From: Luidia sarsii
Taxonomy: Eukaryota > Echinodermata > Asteroidea > Paxillosida > Luidiidae
DNA length: 64,000 bases
Reading direction: 5' to 3'
Assembly: GCA_949987565.1 (NCBI GenBank)
Contig: OX465107.1
Location: 23,543,368-23,607,367, forward strand
Positions 12,440 to 23,872 of the stretch are shown piece after piece. The translations under genes and the position numbers were made by a program. Positions within the stretch are counted from its first letter, which is position 1, and the number at the start of each line of letters is the position of its first letter. The notes under the pieces were generated by a model. The model had not been told where the DNA came from and ran no database searches. It saw only the letters and a list, made by a program, of their open reading frames with translations.

Positions 12440-13110
12440 AACGGGCATGTACATAAGGTACATGTACATGTAGTACATGCACATGTGCAGTGCACAAAAT
12501 GGACTGTACACATGTACATGTACATGGACCTGTACATGTTCATGTAATCCTACATTGTAATACATGTACATGTACGTATGTAATTATCAGCAATTGAACA
12601 ATCATAACAAGATTGCACTTGCAGACCAAAAAGCAGCTACTGTACATGTACATGTGCCGTACATACACATGTACATGTACATGTACATGTACATGTGGGA
12701 AGTACAGTCACTGTACAGTGGTCTACATGTACAGAACAAGAACATGTACTGTAAACTACATTTGTTGTACAGTGTACACGTTCATGTACATGTACTTGTA
12801 CATGTACATACATGTACATGTACATGTACATTTACAGTGTCGTGTACCTACACATGTACATGTACATGTACATGTACCTACAGTTGTGTAATGTACAGTG
12901 CTGTGTGCCTACTTGACATGTCATTTATGAGTTTCATTATGTGATCATTACATGTACATGTACATGTACACTGATGTACATGTACAGTACATATACATGT
13001 ACACGTGTACTGTACATGTAAAAGTCAGTTTGGTACAGTAAAGCACAGTTCAATACTGTTCAATTCATACTGAACATACATGTGTGTACGTGTACAACTG
13101 TACGTACATG
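12440..13110. repeat. Largest ACATGTAC satellite-like cluster
   Basis: About 650 bases dominated by ACATGTAC palindromes, with perfect (TACATG)n runs near 12664-12697, 12810-12830 and 12855-12880, and more at 12950-13110. Six-frame translation gives only short-period peptides. It has no coding content. Confidence 0.75.
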
Positions 13111-13119
13111 TACACTTGT

Positions 13120-14306
13120 ATCTATAGGTTAAAAATAATTTCCAAATTGTATCTGAGATATGTACTTATGTAGTTTGACTTCCAACAGCATCTTTAACTA
13201 AGAGTCTGTATGAAAATTGTGTGTGCCATAAAAACACAGAAATTTGGGGAAGCTTTTGTTTACAACGATGCAATGTGCACTGGGCAAGTGGTCTGTGGGT
13301 GACTCAAATGCATTATTCATTGTCCGTTGGCATCTCTCATGAATAATTAATGACCCCTCCTCACCCCCCCCCTTTTGCCTCATTATCATATCAGTCATAA
13401 CAAAGGGTGAGTCGACGCCCAAAATAACTCCCCCTTGGCCTTTGTTGTCCGCTGCGTTGGAGCAGTGGGAGCAGCATTAGTCACTCACAGCCACCAATGC
13501 CACTGATGCACTGTAATAATAGGTCTGACTGTGGTCAGGGCAGAGTAGCTGTGTGTACATGTGCATGAGTGCAGTGGGGGCTGTGTGCCTTGGTTCATAT
13601 AAACACAGCGTGATGTGGGTGTCAGATCAGTACTCAGCGTGACGGCGACAGAGAAAGGACCAAAAGCTCGGAACAGTGCTATAGGAGCAGAGTGCCACAG
13701 TCATATCCATCCGTATAGGACTGCAGGCTGCTTCCAATTCATTGCATGGTTAAACATTGCCTCTGTCGGAAAGAGAGTCGCTACCCTGGGATTTCCAGAG
13801 GGATCTATGGGTGGACAAGCGTCTATGATAAGTGGACTTGTGCGTGGGAGTTCATTTTGAGACCCACTCTGTGCCCCTTTTGATAACTCTGAAACGGTGT
13901 TACTTGATTCAAGACCCCGGCGCACAGTGGGCCATTCATTCACCCACTTCAATTTTCAGCATCCTAGGTTTTGGAACTGAAAAATAAATTTTGAAAATCC
14001 AGATTCCATCATTGAATCTGTGAGAAGTGAATTTGCCCTCGTCAGACTGAAGTTAGTTCTCCTGGTGCCCATTTGCAGGCGTTAAGACATTTTCTGGAGA
14101 CACATTGACAGTGGCTCTTCATCTGAAGTCGGCAGAACTGACTTTTGGTTTTGGAGAGAGGATTCCACCAGACTCTTTGTCAGATTTCACAGACTCAGAG
14201 TGTGCCTCTGTGGACTCTGTGGAGGTTTTTTTTTCTTCTTCAAATGGGTCACTTTTCGCCGTCAACAACGATGACCACAACGACAAGGTCCGTAGGGACA
14301 CAGTGC
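13120..14306. other. Non-coding stretch, no recognised gene
   Basis: Open frames around 13198-13952 and 14105-14323 lack domains. The unit-copy texture could be 5' flank of the BAK gene, but nothing here proves it. Confidence 0.4.
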
Positions 14307-14367
14307 ATGTGCGTTACTGTTAGTGCCTCTCCGCGAGTAGCTGAGCCTCCCCAGAGTGTCCGTTGTG
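14307..14367 (+). CDS. Candidate first coding exon of the BAK-like gene (tentative)
   Basis: An ATG at 14307 opens 20 codons ending at a consensus donor (GTAAGT at 14368) after one base of a codon. That phase is what the AG-leading exon at 18057 needs: G joined to AG gives Glu, followed by RDKDGRRDRQQ. The frame is also open upstream to about 14145. No sequence similarity supports it, since the extreme N-termini of BAK proteins are not conserved. Other donors in 10-17 kb could serve instead. Confidence 0.2.
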
Positions 14368-17300
14368 GTAAGTCGGATTCCTACGTTCACCGCGTTGTAA
14401 CACTAACAGCAGATTCTGCCTGCATTTAGCTAGGTCCTTGTTTCCTTGACCTGATGTTTCGGGTCCAAACTTAGCCCATCTTGGCAAATCTTTCTGTGTC
14501 AAATTGGGATCATTTCATCTCTCGAATAGTCATTAAGATGCTTTATTCGCTGATCTAGTAATGACGTTATGTTGAGGTCAGCCAGGGGCAACCATGGCAA
14601 CTGGTTCACGCTTTGCTCGTGCATTGTCACCGACTATGTGGGAAAACTTATAAACTTTAAAATGATTGGGTTTTGGAGTTTTGGAGTTGAAAACAACTAC
14701 AGTACAATGATGACTGTCACTAGGATGTGAACATGATGCTGCAAATTATCAAACAAAGCTCAGTATTTAAATGCACTACAAACATAGTCTACAGTATTCA
14801 AACAGTATTGACAATTGGGCTCCAGGAAGCAAGTGTGACCTTGCCAACAAGTGACGTTTGACTTTGGCTGTGTATTTACTTACTACATGTATTTATTCAT
14901 TTTCATTGGGGGGAGGAAGAAGGATTGTTGTCATTGTAGATGTAGGTTTCAGAACTACATGTAGTAGTATGCCTTTATACTGTATTTTGAGCTTTTACAT
15001 TATGATGTACATGTACAGTGTACAGTACCAAAGCTTAGAGCTACCGGATATGTGTTTAACCAGAGCAAGTCTGCCACAGTTTCATAGAATTATACCCAGA
15101 TGTTGTTTCTGTTGACCCCTGAGTGACATGGGCCACTACACTATGTCAAATTTAATCCTTTTATTACAATTTTTAAAAATTCAAATTTGTATTGTAAAAT
15201 GACAGTTTGATGCTCATTGCTGGCACAGTGCAGTATGCTAGGAAGTGCAGTAAACCTTCCTTAGAAATTTGAAGGAACCGGTACCCGAGGGTTGAATTGT
15301 TAGTACAATGAAAGATGTCTTTAGTACTAGTAGGCCTATCCCTACATGTGTACATGTACACATTTGCATCTACATATAGGGACTTTCTTTTCTCACAGAT
15401 GACTTCCTGTTTTCGCTCTTCCCTCTCAAGGTGTCCCCTTCTCATCCCTCCATCTCCCAAGTGTCACACTCTGTGTACACGTGCACTGTAGTGACTACAC
15501 ACCTTCAGGCTTATGAGATCATGACTCATTGTCCCCATCATTACCATCACAATCAGCTTTTCTTTTATTTTGGAGGGGTGGTGGGGTCTTACATGTACCA
15601 CAAGCAGACAGCCCCCCCCCCCACTTTTTCTCTGTCTTGCTCTTTCTGGTTTCTCTGAAGAGGTTGACATCCGTCTCACCCCATTGCCCTCTGCGTGAAC
15701 TCTCCCTCGCCCAGACTCAGAACCACAGATGGCTCTGTGGTATTCTACATGTAGCTCCTCATTATCTCCTCTCACTAGTAGTATGTGCATTATGTGGCAA
15801 TTGCTATTACAGTGGTAGGTACAGTTTGTACTGTGTATACTATATGCCCATGTTGTCACTGTGTGTCCATGGTGCTGTATACAGGGAACACATAGATGTA
15901 CAATGTACATGTATGCAACTCTGTCCTTGATTTTCTGATTAGGTATTCACTGTGCTAACTACACGCTCAAGTACATGTACTGTACATGTACCATCTGTGT
16001 ACTGTAAAATGTACATTACAAGCTATAAACATGTTTATTAATACCGATGAATATTCATTAATCATTCTTAGGGAAACTCTGGTCCTTGCCTGTATTAGGA
16101 AATGGTAGGCTGATGGTATGGTGGTTGTTATTGGCTTAAAATGTATTGATGGTTCTTGCCATATTGTTGTGCAATATCCTCCAGTATGCATGCATGGACT
16201 GTACACTCACTGTACATGTACTGTACATTGATCACGAACGTACCTCTGCACATACAGAATTTCTGTACATGTACTGCACTGTACATGTACAATGTACATG
16301 CACATTTTGTGGAGGGCACGGTATACATGTAACTGCCTCTTAGATATCACTACATGTACATGTTAATGTGCACATAGTGTACATGTACACATGTACATGT
16401 ACATACACATGTACACTGTACATGTACATGTACATGTGTATGTTTCGTCTATCGGTATTCATTGAAAATCAATAACCTACATGTATACAACTGTCTGTAC
16501 GTGTGCATGTACGATACATGTTACAGTACATGATTTGCAATATTTCTGTTGTTCAATTGTGTATACACTCTACGTACAATTTTATGTACATGTACGTACA
16601 TGTATACAAGTAGGCCTACATACAGGTGCGTGTAAATTTTTGTACTGAAGTGTACACTGTACAGGTTAATATTTTCAAGTTTTCCCAGTAATCATGACGC
16701 TGATCTGCTTAACACTCTTTCAACTTTCACTAACCCATTGCTTTGTTTGCTGTGCATATTGCAATTGTACATTATACATGTAGTGTTTACGCATCGCCTT
16801 GGATCTGGGCGGATTTACCAGAGGGCAGGGGAGTTGAATTTAGGGTCAGTCAGGGTCATTGAACTATTCCCCTCCCATAGCGGCCGGGGGCTGATGTTGT
16901 CTTGTTGGTGTTCTCCGAAAACTTGTGTACCAGGTGTTCACATACAGTATTAGCACAGGCCTTGATCTTGTCTCCCTGCCTCTACAAAGTCGTTTCGGAG
17001 AAAGTCGCACCCACAGAGAACGTGACGAAGGGCTCAGCCCCCTCTCCTACTCCTGACCTGACCTTGGCCCATCTATGGTCATCCTGGGGGCTATTAGTGT
17101 TTATTTGTCCAGAGTGCGAACTCATTTGTCCAGCAGACCTGATTGTCCCTTCCCCCCACCCTGCCACCCCGCCCATTCCGAACCTCCCACCGGAGTTCGT
17201 CCAGCACACGCCTCCTCTCAATTACAGGGAGGAGGGGGTATGCCCTGGGATCAGTGCATCTAATCTTTATCTCATTAGCGCCAAGGGTACGAGAAACATA

Positions 17301-18056
17301 TGGGGCGATTACGAAATTGCTTCCCAGTAGCAGTGGCAACACTAGCACAGGCGCACTTATCGCAAGGACATCCACGTACTGTACGTGTAATCCCTGCGGC
17401 AGAGGATTGAAACGAAATCAACGTTTGCGTGGGAGTGAGGTTCGTGGGGTCAGGAGGGGGGGGAGGTGGAGCAGCTGCCGCGAGCCCTTAGGCTTGGATG
17501 CTCAGTCGGCTGGGGGAGCGTCCCTACTGAGCATGTCCGTTGGTGGTGCGGGATGCGATGATGACCGCTGTGAGCTGTCGTTTCCAGCTAATGGGTGTCC
17601 GGATAACAGGTGTCCCTGAACGTTTGGCAGTCTGCGTGAACTCATTAGCGGCCGACGAGGGGATTTAAGAGGACGGGCTCTCGCGAGAAGCTCTCATTAG
17701 ACATCGCAGATGTTGGACAGCACACATCCAGAGAACATCGTTCATGTTTGCTCGTCCAATTCTATCCTCTATCAATTCTATCCTCATCCAATTTTATCCT
17801 CATTCAATCACTGAATGGCATACATGTACCCTCCTAGATGCCCTCAAGATTCATCAATTATGACTACCGGTATTTGTTCGTTCATGCGCAGTGTGCAATT
17901 GTCTTGTGAATGATTCAAACCCAAACCTCATGCACATACGTGTAGAATCCGTGGAAATCAGCGGAGACATGTTGTGTTCTCCAGCATTGAAGCCGCGGCA
18001 GAGTCCCTCGTCCAATTGAAACTCATCACTGAGTTGTTTCTTCTCTTCCCTTTTAG
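14368..18056. other. Non-coding stretch upstream of the BAK-like exons
   Basis: No recognised coding domain. It holds an ACATGTAC block at about 16200-16640 and C-rich frames at 17000-17600 without domain content. The polypyrimidine tract TTTCTTCTCTTCCCTTTTAG at its end is the acceptor for the 18057 exon. Confidence 0.5.
16200..16640. repeat. ACATGTAC-rich block
   Basis: Clusters of ACATGTAC and GTACGTAC palindromes, densest at 16376-16440. Low complexity and non-coding. Confidence 0.65.
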
Positions 18057-18516
18057 AGCGAGACAAGGACGGGCGACGAGACCGCCAGCAGCGACAGCAA
18101 CAGCTGCGACAACAACAGCGACAGCAGCAGCAGCTGCAGCAACAGCAGCGACAACAACAGCAGCAACAACAACAGCAGGAGCCAGAAGGTCCGTCTCCGG
18201 TGTCCCACACCGCTGCCTCCGCCTCGTGCATGAGGCTCAATGAGACCCCGACTGCCAGCCTAGCCCAGAGGAGACTCAGCCGGACAGCCTACGGGGAACC
18301 AGCCATGGCGGCCTACCAGTCGTCGACATCCACCAGGACTGCCCAGGCCCTCTCCCCGGAGGCCACTGAGGACAACGTCGTGGAGCAAACCGAGTCCATA
18401 GTCCGCAGCTACATGTACATCCGCTACCAGAATGATCTGCAGTCGGAGGAGAGCGAGCTGGCCATTGCCACTCCGCGGATACCGGAATTCCAGTGCTTCA
18501 CAGAAAACCCACTGAG
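18057..18516 (+). CDS. BAK1: BAK-like exon: polyQ region and helix 1
   Basis: Acceptor TTTTAG at 18051-18056; donor GTGAGT at 18517. The exon enters with the last two bases of a codon and leaves after two. CAG/CAA/CGA codons at about 18086-18178 encode a Gln-rich tract broken by Arg and Leu. It is followed by Ser/Thr-rich sequence and the conserved helix 1. The mixture of CAG and CAA codons means it is not a pure triplet repeat. Confidence 0.85.
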
Positions 18517-21058
18517 GTGAGTCACTGACCGCTGGTCCTAGGGACTCTTAGAAGTGGTAGGAGGAACTGTGACTAGATCTACAGTCAATCAAATAGCTGT
18601 GGTTACAATTTCCATTTTGTGTCTCCTGTGTCCTTTTAAGAGAGTGTACATGTATGCACATGTACGGAAATGTTGATAATCCCATTGCAGTTATCTCCCA
18701 TACTGTACAGTACATGGTATTTCATATAGCGTCTTCGTTATCACAAACAGGCAAATCTGATCAAATTAGAAAAACAATTGTGATAAGTCAAATCTCAAGG
18801 GCACAGACTCTTTCTCTTTTAAAAGCAGAGTTGTTTTGAGTTGAGAGAAGTTGTACCATTGCTTTTTCTCTTAAGCAGAGTTTTGAGTTGAGAGAAGTTG
18901 TACCATTGCTTTTTCTCTTAAGCAGAGTTTTGAGTTGAGAGAAGTTGTACCATTGCTTTACCACTGAAGAGAATAGAATCCTTGTGTGGCTTAACATGAG
19001 TTTTTAGGTATTAGATTTTGACTTCTCGAGATCTCGAGATGTACTTACCCCGGGTATATGTACATATGGTATAAAAAAAAATATAAAAAAAATTAAATTC
19101 TAACTTTCAAAGCGTAATTTTCTAAAATCACCTTTTCTACTTCGTGGATGGACAATCATGACAGTGATGATGATATGGCGCTCGTTCATGTATGTCCGTG
19201 CTGAATGCCCGCCTTCACTGTGGATTCTGTTGGCCCGTTTCCTTGGCAGCCCAACGTCGCAGGTTGGCCGGCGCTTGGCAAAGATTGGCGACCAGATCAA
19301 CAACCAGTACGAGTGCGAGTTCCGCGAGATGATCACCCAGCTCCGCATCACCCCGGCAACCGCCTACGAAGCCTTCGCCGGAGTGGCCCGACGGTAAGTC
19401 AGCTGGACAGCCTTCCTGCCATTCTCTGTCAAAAAAAAACGAAAAACCCCGCAGAGCTCAAACATTGGGGGGACCTCGTGTCAATTTCACCCAACTCATT
19501 GTAAGTTGCGATAGTGCGGAGGACGATGACCGATTCACATAAACCGTTACAGCCTATTACAACTGATGGGCTGTCCATCGCGAGATGAGTTACGGTGCAT
19601 GGCGCGGCTTTGTGAAACCCACTCCGGATGTTTTGGATCCCTAGCAGGGCCTGTGCCTTTGAGAAAGCTCCTGCTGAGTGTCAGAGTGTCAGGCCCCTCT
19701 GAAATGTGTCTATTAAACGTCGGTGGCTTAAGGCCGTGAGCAGTTTGATGCCAAATTGAGAGAGTATGAGCCTTGGATCTCAGCAAGACCTTTCTGCTAT
19801 TGGGGAAGGTACTGACGGGATAAAAATGTCAGGCCCTCCAAATTTGTTGAGATCTGAGTTCGTTCATCTGCATGTATTTTGATGTTATAAGCCATTTGCA
19901 GCATTTTGGTATTACTTGAAGTCAATTTTTCTTTTGTGGTATTAATCGATTGCTGTGTGATCCCCAGAGAGGTTTTGTAACTTTGTTATTGGTTTATATT
20001 TTAATTATTTTTTTTACGGTGATATATACAAAAATGTTGCAAACTGCTTACTGACTAAAGTTATCAAAATGCAATTTTTTTTATTTATTTTTCTAAATCG
20101 CCTTCGAGAAAGGTCCTACTAGGATCGAAACGTCAGGCCCTCTATACGTTTTGAGATTCATGTATTACAGGTCATTTTAGTCAGTGAGCAGCTTGCAGAA
20201 CAGTTTTGTTTTGTATTGACCACAATTATTTTTGTCACCGAATGGCAGGTTGTTCACGCAAGAAATCAACTGGGGGCGCATCGCCGCCCTCCTGTCCTTT
20301 GGCTATCAGGTGGCCATCAGCATCAAGGCGGGCATCGGCGAGTTCTTCTCCAAGATCATCAACAGTCTGGTGCGCTTCATCTGCACCGAGAGAATCGCCC
20401 AGTGGATATCGGAGCAAGGAGGCTGGGTAAGAGACGTCAGGCACTCCCCTCTTGTCTAACTCCCGCACTGAGGGTTTTCATCTCAAGAGTAGCACACAGA
20501 AATGTTGCCAACTGCTTGCTGACCGAAATTTACAAAAAAATTGTAAAATAAGGTGATCTACAAAAATGTTGCAAACTGCTTACTGACTAAAATTACCCAA
20601 ATCTTAAATTTTAGTGGGCCTGACGTTTCGATCCTAGCAGGACCTTTTTCAAAGGCAGAGTGACGAGGACAAAACAAATACATGTACACGAAGGAAGGGG
20701 GAAGAGAGTGAATAGGACACGGATGAGAAATAAAGGACAAAGAGTAAAGCTGGTAGGGTGAGATCAAAGGGAAGGGCAAGGAGTGGGGTAGGTATTAGTG
20801 AGAGGAGGGGGAAAGATCAAAGAGAGAAGTGGAGGAGTGAACACAAAAGAGGGATTATCAGAAAGCTACATGGTTTACTTAAAATTTAGGGGGCCTATGT
20901 AAAATTTTGGTATTTTTTTCTTTTCATCCCCCATCCATCTGCAGCGAGCGGCCCTCAACTATTCCCTGGAGAACTCGGAGGCCTTTCGACTCTTCATGGC
21001 GGTCAGCGTGGCTTCTCTGATGACGGTGGGAGTCATGTACTGGATCAGCCACCGGTGA
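18057..21058 (+). CDS. BAK1: BAK-like pro-apoptotic BCL-2 family protein (5' end incomplete)
   Basis: Multi-BH-domain effector that permeabilises the outer mitochondrial membrane in apoptosis. Coding exons join as 18057-18516, 19250-19393, 20249-20426 and 20945-21058, giving 297 codons in the window. In order it shows a Gln-rich N-terminal region; helix 1 with EQTESIVRSYMYIRYQNDLQ; a BH3 with VGRRLAKIGDQIN (LxxxGD core); BH1 with INWGRIAALLSFGYQVA; BH2 with WISEQGGW; and a C-terminal hydrophobic anchor with LFMAVSVASLMTVGVMYWI ending ISHR. The intron directly after the BH2 GGW is a hallmark of BCL-2 family genes. The SYxxYRxQ helix favours BAK over BAX. The polyQ-extended N-terminus is unusual and the start codon lies upstream of 18057, unresolved. 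A BAK/BOK-related paralogue is possible, but effector status looks firm. Confidence 0.9.
18811..18958 (+). repeat. Minisatellite, 47-bp unit, about three copies
   Basis: The unit begins AAGCAGAGTTTTGAGTTGAG and ends GTACCATTGCTTTTTCTCTT. The first copy has a GTT insertion and the next two are nearly identical. It lies in the first visible intron of the BAK-like gene. Confidence 0.85.
19250..19393 (+). CDS. BAK1: BAK-like exon: BH3 domain
   Basis: Acceptor CTTGGCAG, donor GTAAGT. The split Ser codon AG/C joins the preceding exon. It encodes SPTSQVGRRLAKIGDQINNQ and then YECEFREMITQLRITPATAY; the Leu and Gly-Asp of the BH3 core are present. Confidence 0.9.
19620..20215 (+). repeat. Cluster of fold-back repeat copies in BAK intron
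   Basis: At least two diverged copies and one good copy (about 20028-20210) with AAAATGTTGCAAACTGCTTA and GGATCGAAACGTCAGGCCC, plus the outer arm CATTTTAGTCAGTGAGCAGC. The right end lies only about 40 bases before the BH1/BH2 exon. Confidence 0.65.
20249..20426 (+). CDS. BAK1: BAK-like exon: BH1 and BH2
   Basis: Acceptor ATGGCAG, donor GTAAGA. Encodes RLFTQEINWGRIAALLSFGY through IAQWISEQGGW. The NWGR of BH1 and the GGW of BH2 are intact. It ends in phase 0 right after the Trp codon, the classic family intron position. Confidence 0.93.
20560..20910 (+). repeat. Fold-back repeat with purine-rich interior
   Basis: The left outer arm AAAATGTTGCAAACTGCTTA and inner arm GGGCCTGACGTTTCGATCC are followed by about 200 bases of purine-rich sequence (AGGAAGGGGGAAGAGAG type) and a weak right end near 20885-20900. 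A similar purine-rich core at about 44100-44240 suggests longer family members carry this interior. Confidence 0.6.
20945..21058 (+). CDS. BAK1: BAK-like last exon: C-terminal membrane anchor
   Basis: Acceptor ATCTGCAG at 20937-20944. Encodes RAALNYSLENSEAFRLFMAV, then a hydrophobic run and WISHR before TGA at 21056-21058. The tail-anchor length and short basic end match BAK/BAX C-termini. Confidence 0.92.
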   Translation, partial: RAALNYSLENSEAFRLFMAVSVASLMTVGVMYWISHR

Positions 21059-23872
21059 GCGGTCGGCCCGCGTCGCCGTGGAGACTGCGACGCCCCCCGT
21101 CCCCCCCCCCCTCCTCCTCAGGCATTCGAACAGTACTGCACACGGATAAAGTCCATGTACAGTAAATGCTGCAGTGCGGGGGACTATTTGAGAAAAAGAA
21201 AAAAAAACTCTTAAAAAAAAAAAAGGTTTTGCCAAGGAGCGATGGACGCAGGTAAAAACTCAGCCCGCCTCAAGGAAGCATTGCTCGTCGGATGGACGTC
21301 TTTGCAGATCGGAACGAATCAGGCGACGAAAAGCCACTGGGCAAATTTGGAATGGCGCCCACTGGCGGTACTGGTTGGTGGTGAGGTTGCGCCTGTCAAT
21401 ACAGTACGAATCACCCTCCCCTTCCCTCTTCTTTGCTACAAGTGACACCTCCGCACCACGCCGCGATGCTCACACCTTGGATTGTTCTCGGCAACGAAAA
21501 GAACGTGCAAAACCTGCAATGGTCAGCCGTGCAGAGCAATCAGAGCTCTCTCTCTCTCTCTTCAACGATCTCCGCTCATCCTGCGCAGGCCTGCAAACTC
21601 ACCGAATATCTTGCTGGGAGTGAAGCGGAATTTTTTTGTTTTTGTTTTTTGTTTTTTGGGCCTCGGTCATGACCGTGCAAGGCATCGGGGGATGGAAACC
21701 TCAGCCACTTGCAGAATGTCTCCAGTGTCATCTGGCTGCCCTGATCTGCCTCCAGCAGTCAAGACTGTCAAGCCATGAGGATTCTCCGTGTTGACCCAAA
21801 GAATTTGTTGTGTATAACACCATTTTTTTAACTAGTGCGTACTCATAATTATACCTTCCCCCTAAAAAAAAAAAACTTTTTTTTTTTTTGGTGGTTTGTG
21901 TTGCTTTGATATTGCCTTGGGACTGTGTCACATGGACACACCAAGTGCCCCGAACCATGTAAAACCATGTATATATATTTAGTGGAGGTCTCGTTTGTTG
22001 TACATTTCATGTGGAAAGAGGACTTGATTCCCCAAAATGAAAATTAAAAAAAATTAAAAATCCACAAATTTGCATAATTTTTGCATCAGTGGATGTAAAT
22101 TCTTCCCCCAGGAATAATACTGTTTTGGGGCTTCATTTTACGACCACATGTAACAACTGGCCCAAAGTGCAAAACTAAATGTAGCATATTATCTTATTGT
22201 GGCTCACATCCTTAACCCTTTGGATATATACTGGTATTTTAGTTTACAAACTTTGCAAAGTGACTCCATGAAAGTGTGGATTGGTTTTTGTTAGGGGCCT
22301 TTGCTCTCTTCCCTTCACTGCTCCCACCCCCCTCAAAAAAAAAAATTCAGTGTAACGCCCTCATTAGACAAAACAGCACCACCGTTTTTGTTGTGGTTTT
22401 GTGGCTCTCTTTTTGTTGTTTGTACTCTATGCTTGCATTCTTAGACCTGACAGTGGTCTTTGTCAGCCTGTGTTGCAATGTAGGCTGTGTCTTGATCGAG
22501 AATGTGAGAATGTTTGATGCACCGTGTTGACAGGTCTGTTTTTAGGAAGCACTCAGTATCCATTGCACTGGAAGTGTGTGACAACCCCATATGAACTGTG
22601 CAGTATCAGAAGATGTATCTCCATTTTAAACTGATCTGATGAGATCATCCTGGCATAATTATTATATGTACCATCCCGTTCCAAGCATCCATCTACACTT
22701 TCATTTTTTTTTTTTTTTTTTTTTTTGGGGGGGGGGTTATGAAAGTAAATGTGTGCGCAGCATCCATTTCAGAAAAGTTCCCATAGGCTATAAATCATTG
22801 GTCCACCACTGCTCAACTACAGCATTTTTTTATTAAACAGACTTCTGTCTATGGTATGCTGTGTTGCTGATTATGGATGGGAAGTATGGACTGCAAGTCC
22901 ACGGTGTTTTAGAAACATTTCATTTTCAAATAAGTAACCCATTTAGAGTCAGTTTTGCATCTTCCAAAACATGAATAATGTTTCAAGGAAAACAAAATAA
23001 CAATAACTGTCCTTATTTTTGTCTATATCAATGTTTCAGTTTCATTAGCCACATTGTGCCCCCTTTGATTGGGTCTGGTGTGAATTTGTGTACTGATGAG
23101 CCAACCGCTGTATTATAAGAAGATAGCACACCATATTTTAATTGCCAAAACTACCGTAAATGGGGGCCTTTGGGAAGTTTGGTAGTTTGTTGGGAATGTT
23201 ATTATCTCACAGATTGTTGATTGTTGTAGATATTATTAATGGTGCACTGCAGCTGTGGCGGAATACCTTTGGGGCACTGCTTAAGCAATTTAACATTTGA
23301 TGTAAAATGCATACTTTTTTTTTGGGGGGGGGGTGCGGAAGGGAACCTAATGTGTGACATCGCTCCCTGTCTGACCAATGCCCGTAACTTAGCTTTACAC
23401 ACTGCAGTCTGTATTATGGATTCCTTCTGTGGGAACTGCTAGAAACCAGTCTGCATTACATGTATGTGTATCCATGAGCCATGATTGAGCCATGATTGCT
23501 ACAAGTATACAAACAAAAATACATACCTCCAGGTCATTGTAAGAGGTTATGTCGGTCATGGTTAGTGCATAACGACCATTTGGAACTGAACATTTCTGCA
23601 GCCGATTTCAAGAAAAGTTGCGTAAGTTACGCAACGTACAAATGTTGCATAAGTCTTGCGCCACAATGGCTCTTTTGTGCACTATTTAGAAAAGGCAGCA
23701 AAATGTTGCGTAAGTTACGCAACAAAATGTTGCGTACGCAACATTTGAAGTTTCGTGAAATCGGCTGCTGGACCATAAAAACTGAGGAAATAAAAAAGCA
23801 CCTAGTGCCAGAGCTCCATTTGGGAACATAGTTTCATTCCACTCCCCATTCCTGTCGGAATGATGAAATAAA
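21059..23872 (+). other. Probable 3' UTR and flank of the BAK-like gene
   Basis: No gene is recognised. The first AATAAA clearly downstream on the + strand that I noted is at 23867-23872, and another is at about 25806. The actual cleavage site is unknown. G/T-rich homopolymers near 22700-22736 and 23318-23335 and one MITE (23598-23770) lie inside, so an earlier cryptic poly(A) site is also possible. Confidence 0.3.
23598..23770. mobile_element. MITE with GTTGCGTAA/TTACGCAAC palindromes, copy 1
   Basis: Terminal inverted repeats GCAGCCGATTTC and GAAATCGGCTGC. The interior has repeated palindromes such as TTGCGTAAGTTACGCAA. A second copy lies at 58795-58983. About 175 bp, no coding capacity. 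Confidence 0.75.

Noticed and set aside
12564..12944. Long Tyr/Met/Cys/Thr/His-rich open frames on both strands in ACATGTAC blocks (also near 2149, 6355, 7310, 11020, 30514, 33224)
   Set aside because: They are translations of a self-complementary repeat, so both strands stay open by chance of composition. No domain, no splice context.
16902..17619. GC-rich overlapping frames on both strands
   Set aside because: No recognisable domain, no consensus splice structure and no agreement between frames.
17854..18240. Minus-strand Cys-rich frame
   Set aside because: It is the complement of the CAG/CAA tract of the BAK exon; the poly-Cys run is an artefact.
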